Positions 57,713 to 64,000 of a DNA stretch of 64,000 nucleotides are shown here, in pieces. The notes beneath the pieces were generated by a model that was not told the DNA's origin, did no database searches, and worked only from the letters and a program-made list of their open reading frames with translations. Each line of letters starts with the position of its first letter. Position 1 is the first letter of the stretch. Origin of the DNA: CAVZZV01 sp963779845 (GTDB lineage Bacteria; Bacteroidota; Bacteroidia; Bacteroidales; GCA-2748055); the NCBI GenBank assembly GCA_963779845.1, contig CAVZZV010000001.1, positions 372,001 through 436,000 of the forward strand, read 5' to 3'. A program made the position numbers and the translations under genes.

Positions 57713-57868
57713 TTAAATTTAGCTTTTAATTGTTTAATACAGCGCCATAAAGCCATAATTTTTTTTATCCTATTCCGGGAAGGATTTTTAATCCGGAAAA
57801 TCTAAAATCATGGGAGTGTTTCAGAAACATGAGATTATATAGTAATTGATTTGTACAACTTGAAGAAA

Positions 57869-58240
57869 CTAGTATTTCTGCTTCCCGGCGATTACTCCTC
57901 TTACCCCGCCCTCAGGATCTTCAACATCCCCTATATGCCGCGGAATGACATGAATATGCACATGAAAAATAGTTTGTCCGGTTGCATGGTCGATTTTTAT
58001 GCCTACATTAAATCCATCAGGATGGTATTTTTCATTAAGTAGGTTCCTGACCTTGTCCACCATTTTCCATAAGTCATTTTTTTCATGTTCTTCGAGAATG
58101 AAATAATCGGCCTCATGCCGCTTGGGAATAATCAGGACATGCCCGGGGGAAACCGGGAAATTATCAAATATGGCATAGCTTAAATCCCACTCAATGACAG
58201 GAGGTGAGGGAGGCGTGCAGAATATGCAGTCTTGCTTCAT
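57869..58240 (-). CDS. HIT family nucleotide-binding protein
   Basis: This 123-residue protein of the histidine-triad superfamily has the catalytic HVHIHV at residues 93-98 and a typical CIFC start. HIT enzymes hydrolyse or transfer nucleotidyl groups (dinucleoside polyphosphates, aminoacyl-AMP). Its start codon overlaps the last base of the HNH gene stop (TAATG), so it is translationally coupled to that gene. The pairing is the main hint to function; the substrate is unknown. Confidence 0.9.
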   Translation of the reverse strand: MKQDCIFCTPPSPPVIEWDLSYAIFDNFPVSPGHVLIIPKRHEADYFILEEHEKNDLWKMVDKVRNLLNEKYHPDGFNVGIKIDHATGQTIFHVHIHVIPRHIGDVEDPEGGVRGVIAGKQKY

Positions 58241-59373
58241 TACTTTCTAATTTGCCAGGGGATAAGTCCCCGCTGATTGATCAGGTATTCGCTCATATTG
58301 ATTAATCCTGTGTAGCAGGAATTCTCCCAATTGTTGAGGTCGAGCCTGTTATTGCCCAGGAGAGCGATTCTTATCTCATTGAAAAACTGATCTTCAAATT
58401 TCAGGGCGAGGTTTGACCATACCTTAATGATTCTTTCCTTAACCTGTTTTTGCTTAAGAATGTCGGTCGTTGGAACTGCATCCCTTTTTTCATTATTCAC
58501 CTGCTGATGTGCCGGAAGAAGGTTCCATAAATCATTATTTCTGAGGGCAACAAAAGGAAAAGCGTGATCGATATTCATAGAATTCACCTGTAGTTTTTTC
58601 CCGGTCCAAACACATTCCAGCTTATCTCGGACAAGGATGTCGGAATAGAAATCCTTTGCCTGTTTCACATCCCTCTCACTCACATCCTTGCTTAGCATAC
58701 TTATGATATCGCTTGTTTGGAGAGAACTGTCTGTCTTCAATCCGGAGGTAAACTCCGCCCATTTGAAAATTATCGAATTTGTCCCGGAAATAAATGCCCC
58801 CACCGCCAAAAGTACATGATGAAACTCTATCGGAATGGAGAATGATCCCATATGATTTATCAGCCATTCCTGATCGAGTGTGGTTATTTTTCCGCTTCGG
58901 TTTCCTTTGTATGAATATATTTCTCCGCCCCGTCCGATAGCACTTCCGATGTAATGCATGGGTTGCTTTACAATAGTATCTCTCAGCTTCCGACATAGCC
59001 TAAGAACCGGCTTTATTCTATTCTGATCCCGGATGCCTTTTTTAAGATCGTACATCAGTTGTTCAGCCGAAGCCCCCGGCGGATACATATCAATTAGCTC
59101 TTCAAATTCCTTTCTGAAGGCAATGGTTCTACTTTCATTTTCCCCGTATTTTTGGGGGATCCTGGCCGCCAGCAAAGGATAGTAATAATCAATCCACTTT
59201 ATTACCATCAGCCCCATGGGATAAGATACCTTCATGGATGAGTCAATCTGCTTAAAGTGCGGAAAATTCTGGATAATATCAATGGTTCCCCTCAGCAGCG
59301 CAAACTTGTAGGTTGAGTCTTTGCTGTCACGCTCAATAATGCGGGCAAGGTCGGTAAGGGTGAAGTCGGGCAT
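58240..59373 (-). CDS. HNH-type endonuclease domain protein
   Basis: This 377-residue protein has an HNH-like C-terminal region at about residues 250-300: KLECVWTGKKL, then MNIDHAFPFVALRNNDLWNLLPAHQQVNNEKRD, with DH at 269-270 and the downstream N/N-K positions. The zinc-binding cysteine pairs of many HNH proteins are absent. The first 240 residues are mainly helical and not recognised by me. It is coupled to the HIT gene. The 141-base gap upstream separates it from the helicase gene on the same strand. Predicted to nick or cut DNA. Confidence 0.8.
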   Translation of the reverse strand: MPDFTLTDLARIIERDSKDSTYKFALLRGTIDIIQNFPHFKQIDSSMKVSYPMGLMVIKWIDYYYPLLAARIPQKYGENESRTIAFRKEFEELIDMYPPGASAEQLMYDLKKGIRDQNRIKPVLRLCRKLRDTIVKQPMHYIGSAIGRGGEIYSYKGNRSGKITTLDQEWLINHMGSFSIPIEFHHVLLAVGAFISGTNSIIFKWAEFTSGLKTDSSLQTSDIISMLSKDVSERDVKQAKDFYSDILVRDKLECVWTGKKLQVNSMNIDHAFPFVALRNNDLWNLLPAHQQVNNEKRDAVPTTDILKQKQVKERIIKVWSNLALKFEDQFFNEIRIALLGNNRLDLNNWENSCYTGLINMSEYLINQRGLIPWQIRK

Positions 59374-59514
59374 TTGTGATTTTGAAAATTGCGATTAAAT
59401 TTAAGAAAAATTACTGACCATTCAGGAAAGTATAATTTGATGAGGGTTTCTTTGAAAGAGTTGATACAGATAAAACCGACGAAGAACAATTTCATTAAAA
59501 GGGTCAATATTAAC

Positions 59515-62500
59515 TTACCCACTAGTTTCATCTTTAGAATCCGACAAAATTTTAACAAATTCACCAATAACCCTCATTCCCAAACCATTTTCTTCATTGA
59601 TAATGATGTTTTTATATGAATTATCAAATGAATTTGGCCTTAGAATGATTGAAGTGTGTTCCCAACTATTCTCAGAAATCACTTTTTCACTTGAATATGT
59701 CTTGATGGTAAAAGCTGAATTAAAATCTTGATCCTGAATATCCCTATTTTCGACCAAAACAATTTTTCCATTTCTACTGCCACCGCAATACATTTTAAAT
59801 AAACAAATTGAACCATTTGGGATCACTCTATTCATAGATTCTCCAACTATTTTACAAGCGAAATATTCGTTATTTGAATTACTGTTTTCCGGGCTTTCAA
59901 TTAAGATATAATCAGTTTCTGATTGCATTTCGCTAAAGGAACCAGCTGCCGCATAAAAATCATATAGTGGGATCGGGTTTTTTAACTTGCATTGTTTATT
60001 TATAGAGTCTTGCAGTGGAAATTTATTTTCTTTCTTTTCTGACTGAGAATCTCTGACCATTCCCTTATCTTGTAAATAATTATACATGGAAGATGTAACA
60101 GGATTCGTTAAATTGAAACGAATTTTCACGACAGAAATTTTTTTTCCTTTATCATTGCTCATTGTGGTTTGCTGAACCTTTTTCAATTCAGGACTTACAT
60201 CCCCCATATAGTAGAAGTCCATTCCTTCATCATTATTCTTTTTGATAAATAGTGGTAGGCGGATCGTGCCGTTTTTACCTAAAATGGATTGAACATCATT
60301 ACTATTTAATGTCCTGTTGGATTTTGACATCCAATCAAGTTCTTTATTATTTACAAATTCGTCCTCATATTTTGTTGATTCAGAAATATTCTCTTCTTTA
60401 TGATAATTTACAAAAATAGGACAATGAGTATTATCGGGACTTATTAAGTAGCCTCCCACGTTTTGAGCAACAGGGTTTTCCGAAACATTTAGTATTCGAA
60501 AAACATCTTTGCGAGAATATTTTCTATACAATACAAATCCATTCTGCCAATAATCTGGTTCAAATAATTTATCGAATTCGTGAATCGAATAATCAGCGGA
60601 GTCAAGAAGAAAATTCATAAACGTTTCATTGCTTAAGTGCGAAAGAAAAGCAGATGAAAAGATAAAATTTCCTTTTTCAATTGACAGAACATCTATATCA
60701 TAAATTTCCTTTGCGGAAAGCATTTCACCATCTTTTTTTTCTCTAATGAATTCAAAATTTAAATTAGCAACACAAGATTTAATGGTTTCGTCAGAAATGG
60801 AATACATGTACTTTTTAAAAACCTTTTCTTTTAACTCCTTTACGGATAGGCTACCAGATTCAATTAATAATTTGATTATTAAACTTTCCTCAATCCTTTT
60901 AGTATTATTTATTTCTTTATCAAAAAGCTCCAAAAGTTTAACTTGCTGATTAGTTAATTCTGAGTTGTATTCTTTCTCAACTTTAACAATGAAATTATAA
61001 TACGAATTCGAATAATTCACATATAAATAAGGGTCTCTTGAGCCATGTTCAATAAAATCCATCATCATTGGAATTCTACCTAATTTGTATTTCAAAAGGG
61101 TGTAGTCCTTTTTCAAATCCTTGAACAACTGCATATTTGCAGAATCAACGGATTTAAATATTCTTTCTTTGGTAATTTCATCAAAATTAATAGTTGAAGC
61201 CCCCGGTATCATCCTACTACCTTCGGTAATTAATTTTCTCAAGGAGTCCTTGTTGAACGATGTATCCCCATACAATGCTACAGGTATTAGGTAATTATTT
61301 TCATAGTTTCCGATGAAATCAATAACGGTTAAATAGCTTTTTCCTTCAACTTTTCGTAACCCCCTGCCTAATTGCTGAATGAAAATTATTGCTGAATCCG
61401 TAGGTCGAAGCAATATTATCTGATTGATTTTTGGAATGTCAATCCCTTCATTAAAAATATCTACGGTAAAAATATAATCTAGCTTTTCGTTTAAATTATC
61501 TGATTCTAATTTTTCAATGGATTTTACTCTTTCTTCTTCAGAGCTATCACCAGTTAAGGCAACTGTTTTATATCCTTTAAAATTAAATAAATCAGATAGT
61601 TCAATTGCTTCATTCTTGCGTGAACAAAATATTAGGCCTCGAGTGATGCCATTATCACTACCGTAAAATTTTGCCTGTTCGATTATCCGGTTAACTCTTT
61701 CACTTCTAATTAGGCGGTTAAAATCTGTTTTGTCTTCAATCTTATGGTTTTCTATTAATAAATCCGTTACTCCATAATAATGAAATGTACTAAGCATATC
61801 CTCCTCCAATGCCCTTTTTAATCTAATTTCATAAGCAATGTTGTGGTCAAATAATTGAAAAATGTCATTCCCATCAGTTCTTTCAGGAGTGGCCGTCATC
61901 CCTAAAAGAAATTTTGGTTCAAAATGATTTATTAGTCGTAGGTATGAATCCGCCCCAGACCTATGTGTTTCATCTATAATTATATAGTCAAAATGGTTTT
62001 TTGGAAAGCTTTCCAGGTGTGTAGACTTTGAAATAGTTTGAATAGTAGAAAAGATGAATTCACTATCTAATTCTCTGCGTTCACCAGAATACAAACCCAT
62101 GGTTTTATCTTGACCGAAAATATTTCGAAACGTAATTAAAGAATTTTCCGCAATAGTTAATCTGTGAACTACAAACAGTAATCTTTTCGGATTGAATGCC
62201 TTAACATCGAATGCTGATAAATATGTCTTTCCTGTTCCTGTTGCAGAAATTACTAAAGCTTTGTTCTTTTTATCTGACCGTAATTTTTCTAGGTTTTTCA
62301 ATGCTTCCAATTGCATTGAATTGGGAGTTATATTTACTTCTGGGTCAGTTAAGTTTTCAAATTTGTTTTTCTTATATAAAAGAATTTGCTTCAGATATAT
62401 AATTTCATAAGACAAAATATATTCTTCCGTTACGGGGGTCCCATTTTCAAAATCAGCATGAAATTCATTGATTACTTTTTCAGCTAGACCACTGTCATCT

Positions 62501-62979
62501 AATGCGGAGACCTTAATGTTCCATTCTTTGTTAGTTGACAAAGCCTGGTCTGTTAAATTACTACTACCAACTATTAAATTATAATGTTCCTTGTTTTTAA
62601 AGATGTATCCTTTTGTATGGACATTTCCAGTTGTTGCAATTCTTAGGTCAATATTTTTGAATTGGGATAATCTTTTTAAAGCTTCAGGTTGAGTGAAGTT
62701 TAAATACTGTGAGACTAATATTTGGCCCTTTATTTCTCGATTTTCGAGCTCTTTAAGCTTGTTAATTATTGTAGCAACTCCACTTGTAGTTACAAATGCT
62801 ACGGATATAAAAAACTGACTACAATTTTCAAGCTCATGAAGAATGGTCGAAAGCACCTTTTTTGGTGGATTTTTTTGATTGACAAGTAACTCGGGTTGGT
62901 AATCAAGACTGGATAAAACTGTCTTATCTACATAACCTGTTTGTAAACTGTTATTGAATAATGTGGTTAGCTTATCCAT
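59515..62979 (-). CDS. PLD nuclease - SF2 helicase - DUF3427 - LexA-like protease fusion
   Basis: This 1154-residue protein combines four parts. A phospholipase-D-type nuclease domain lies at about residues 40-175, with His121/Lys123 in VHTKGYIF and GSSN at 138-141. An SF2 helicase follows: Walker A ATGTGKT at 246-252, DETH at 336-339, TAT at 362-364, motif VI QQLGRGLR at 535-542. DUF3427 occupies about 800-960, with NGFVLYRKYSRKDVFRIL and ISESTKYEDEF. The last 152 residues are a LexA/UmuD-type S24 domain with a possible Ala1012-Gly1013 cleavage site, the nucleophile Ser1048 (VGESM) and the base Lys1093 (TIKTY). It overlaps the NUDIX gene by 8 bases. Its A+T-richness differs from the core genome. 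PLD-helicase-DUF3427 proteins occur in predicted defence islands. Confidence 0.88.
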   Translation of the reverse strand: MDKLTTLFNNSLQTGYVDKTVLSSLDYQPELLVNQKNPPKKVLSTILHELENCSQFFISVAFVTTSGVATIINKLKELENREIKGQILVSQYLNFTQPEALKRLSQFKNIDLRIATTGNVHTKGYIFKNKEHYNLIVGSSNLTDQALSTNKEWNIKVSALDDSGLAEKVINEFHADFENGTPVTEEYILSYEIIYLKQILLYKKNKFENLTDPEVNITPNSMQLEALKNLEKLRSDKKNKALVISATGTGKTYLSAFDVKAFNPKRLLFVVHRLTIAENSLITFRNIFGQDKTMGLYSGERRELDSEFIFSTIQTISKSTHLESFPKNHFDYIIIDETHRSGADSYLRLINHFEPKFLLGMTATPERTDGNDIFQLFDHNIAYEIRLKRALEEDMLSTFHYYGVTDLLIENHKIEDKTDFNRLIRSERVNRIIEQAKFYGSDNGITRGLIFCSRKNEAIELSDLFNFKGYKTVALTGDSSEEERVKSIEKLESDNLNEKLDYIFTVDIFNEGIDIPKINQIILLRPTDSAIIFIQQLGRGLRKVEGKSYLTVIDFIGNYENNYLIPVALYGDTSFNKDSLRKLITEGSRMIPGASTINFDEITKERIFKSVDSANMQLFKDLKKDYTLLKYKLGRIPMMMDFIEHGSRDPYLYVNYSNSYYNFIVKVEKEYNSELTNQQVKLLELFDKEINNTKRIEESLIIKLLIESGSLSVKELKEKVFKKYMYSISDETIKSCVANLNFEFIREKKDGEMLSAKEIYDIDVLSIEKGNFIFSSAFLSHLSNETFMNFLLDSADYSIHEFDKLFEPDYWQNGFVLYRKYSRKDVFRILNVSENPVAQNVGGYLISPDNTHCPIFVNYHKEENISESTKYEDEFVNNKELDWMSKSNRTLNSNDVQSILGKNGTIRLPLFIKKNNDEGMDFYYMGDVSPELKKVQQTTMSNDKGKKISVVKIRFNLTNPVTSSMYNYLQDKGMVRDSQSEKKENKFPLQDSINKQCKLKNPIPLYDFYAAAGSFSEMQSETDYILIESPENSNSNNEYFACKIVGESMNRVIPNGSICLFKMYCGGSRNGKIVLVENRDIQDQDFNSAFTIKTYSSEKVISENSWEHTSIILRPNSFDNSYKNIIINEENGLGMRVIGEFVKILSDSKDETSG

Positions 62980-63367
62980 TCAATACTAATTGTTTGACTA
63001 TTGGAATATCAGCAGCAGCCCAATCTAATTTTTCAAGGTCAGAAGTAGCTAACCATTTGTAATCAATATGTTCTGTTAGTATGAGTTCTTTAGATCCAAC
63101 CTCGCAAATAAAGCTGTGCATTGTCAGCTCAAAATCTGGATACTCATGAATAACTGTAAGATATGAGGATTTAATATTTGTTGAGATATTTAATTCTTCA
63201 TATAACTCTCGATGCAAGGCGTCCTTTTTGGTTTCACCCTCTTCAATTTTACCCCCAGGAAATTCATATTTCTCAGAAATATAATGGAGTTTGTTTTTTG
63301 GTCTTTGAACACATAGAATCAGATCTTGAAAAAATATTATTCCTGCAACAACTTCAATCCGTTTCAT
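62972..63367 (-). CDS. NUDIX (MutT-like) pyrophosphohydrolase
   Basis: This 131-residue hydrolase has a complete NUDIX box at residues 39-61: Gly39, Glu45, REL at 53-55, EE at 57-58. The overall layout (VVAGIIFFQDLILCVQRP, FPGGKIEEGET, DYKWLATSDLEKLDWAAADIPIV) is of the MutT/8-oxo-dGTP or dCTP pyrophosphatase kind. It lies first in the operon and overlaps the helicase fusion by 8 bases, so the two are expressed together. In a defence setting such enzymes could degrade or clear nucleotides; this is inference. Confidence 0.9.
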   Translation of the reverse strand: MKRIEVVAGIIFFQDLILCVQRPKNKLHYISEKYEFPGGKIEEGETKKDALHRELYEELNISTNIKSSYLTVIHEYPDFELTMHSFICEVGSKELILTEHIDYKWLATSDLEKLDWAAADIPIVKQLVLNG

Positions 63368-63609
63368 TATTAATTTTTGTTTTTATTCTAATTGTTGGTG
63401 GCGAAAAAAAGATGCCTTTTGAACACGATTTCCTATCAAATTATATCGTGGATTTACTCACTCAGGCATACTCAAATTGTCTTTTTAAAGTTAATTACAT
63501 TTTTCATTATCCAAAATTTCTAGGTGTATTTAGCGTGAGAGAAGTATTCACAAAGAAAGGTCCATCCACATATTCAAATACTCACTCACAAAAGGTATTC
63601 GAGTAGGTG
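63368..63609. other. Region upstream of the NUDIX-helicase operon
   Basis: No complete gene is present. The 240 bases are A+T-rich and probably hold the promoter of the minus-strand operon; I see an imperfect TATAATTTG but no exact TAnnTTTG box. Short GAGTGAGT words recur twice. Confidence 0.45.
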
Positions 63610-63750
63610 TCAAACCGCAACCAGAACATACAATTTAACCTTCGCCCGTGACGCGCCAATAAACAACTGATAATTACTCTTTTGATCCTGTTTACTGTCA
63701 CAAATAAGGAATACAACATTCCATTCAAGTCCCTTGGCTTCCATTCTATA
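63610..63750 (-). pseudogene. C-terminal remnant of a UvrD/Rep-like helicase
   Basis: The minus-strand frame ending with TGA at 63610-63612 reads EAKGLEWNVVFLI then, after about 13 residues, QLFIGASRAKVKLYVLV. These are the motif that precedes and the motif VI (xxxSRAxxxLY) of superfamily-1 helicases of the UvrD_C type. The reading frame is lost upstream at 63750, where a transposase sequence joins it. Only about 45 residues survive, so it is a gene end and not a functional gene. Confidence 0.7.
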
Positions 63751-63935
63751 TTGTTGTTTTGCAACCATTTTTGAAATAGCTTTGAGCGAAACTCAGGACC
63801 ATTGACGGTTCTGATTTTCTTTGGTTTACCATTTAATTCAATTCTTTGTTCTAGATAGACGATTACTACCCTGGCTGGAAGGTTAATGCCTACTTTAATT
63901 CCTTTACATTGCTATCAATCTATGAGGCTGTTGTT
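63741..63935 (-). mobile_element. Decayed IS3-family transposase fragment (integrase core)
   Basis: In one minus-strand frame the sequence reads INLPARVVIVYLEQRIELNG then KPKKIRTVNGPEFRSKLFQK and WLQNNNIEW, which follows the C-terminal integrase core of IS3-family OrfB (SLPAxRVIxxLxQxIExxGxPxxIRxDNGPEF). The catalytic Asp of the DNGPEF motif is Val, and two stop codons interrupt the frame near 63915. The fragment ends inside WxxNNNIEW, where it meets the helicase remnant. No inverted repeats are seen. Confidence 0.7.
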
Positions 63936-64000
63936 TTTATTAATTCATATGTTTGGTACCAGTAGTAAAATGAGGATTTATCCGGTTGTCGTTTCAAGCG

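Noticed and set aside
63178..63606. A 142-codon plus-strand open frame opposite the NUDIX gene
   Set aside because: It is antisense to a complete NUDIX box and extends only into A+T-rich intergenic DNA.
1..64000. CRISPR arrays, rRNA genes, riboswitches or a complete prophage
   Set aside because: No regularly spaced direct repeats, no rRNA-like sequence, no recognisable riboswitch and no phage structural genes were found; the right-edge transposase is only a fragment.

Overview
The window is chromosomal DNA of a Bacteroidota (Bacteroidetes) bacterium. The evidence is a SusC/SusD outer-membrane uptake pair inside a polysaccharide-utilisation locus, DUF4251 and DUF4943-type proteins, an ExbB-ExbD-ExbD-TonB cluster, a fused NuoCD, lipoprotein signals of the LxxSC type, few clear Shine-Dalgarno sequences, and TATATTTG boxes (the -7 element of this phylum) upstream of several genes. 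I cannot fix the order or family from the sequence alone.

Layout. Positions 1-2021 (minus) hold the start of a complex I operon, nuoA-nuoB-nuoCD, which runs off the left edge. Positions 2.2-15.9 kb are a mosaic of housekeeping and general genes: a short-chain dehydrogenase, a DUF4251 protein, an ABC-2 exporter, a GNAT-nitrilase fusion, an M3 peptidase, a PhzF-like isomerase, a glutamine amidotransferase and a 7TM-DISM/SpoIIE phosphatase. Positions 15.9-27.6 kb (minus) are a six-gene polysaccharide locus transcribed as GH144, SusC, SusD, LamG lipoprotein, GH144, GH3. The two GH144-type enzymes and the GH3 beta-glucosidase point to beta-1,2-glucan as substrate. Next come a uridine-kinase-like gene, a beta-phosphoglucomutase/GH65 phosphorylase fusion and, divergently, a trehalose-6-phosphate synthase/phosphatase fusion with an MFS transporter. 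The GH3, SusC and GH65 genes each carry one single-base frameshift.

Positions 35.7-55.2 kb are mostly core genes: tRNA-Thr(CGT), a methyltransferase, purL, a fatty acid desaturase, a DUF2254 protein, a metallo-beta-lactamase-fold protein, a SiaC-like protein, an alarmone-hydrolase-like HD protein, tsaD, a TamB-like protein with no ordinary start codon, nhaD, and exbB-exbD-exbD-tonB. A 30-codon remnant of a GlpD-like flavoprotein lies between the SiaC-like gene and the metallo-beta-lactamase gene.

Positions 55.2-64.0 kb are accessory. First comes a gene graveyard with an epimerase that has lost its middle, a half cupin gene, a quinone-oxidoreductase-like gene and a small lipoprotein, with three copies of a degenerate repeat, one on the 5' side of each of three genes. 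An HNH nuclease-HIT pair follows. Then comes an A+T-rich two-gene unit: a NUDIX hydrolase overlapping a 1154-residue protein that joins a phospholipase-D-type nuclease, an SF2 helicase, DUF3427 and a LexA/UmuD-like self-cleaving protease. The right edge carries a decayed IS3-family transposase spliced onto the C-terminal end of a UvrD-like helicase. The helicase-protease/NUDIX unit, possibly with HNH-HIT, is the best candidate for an undescribed system. It has the look of an anti-phage or DNA-damage-responsive module, but that is inference.
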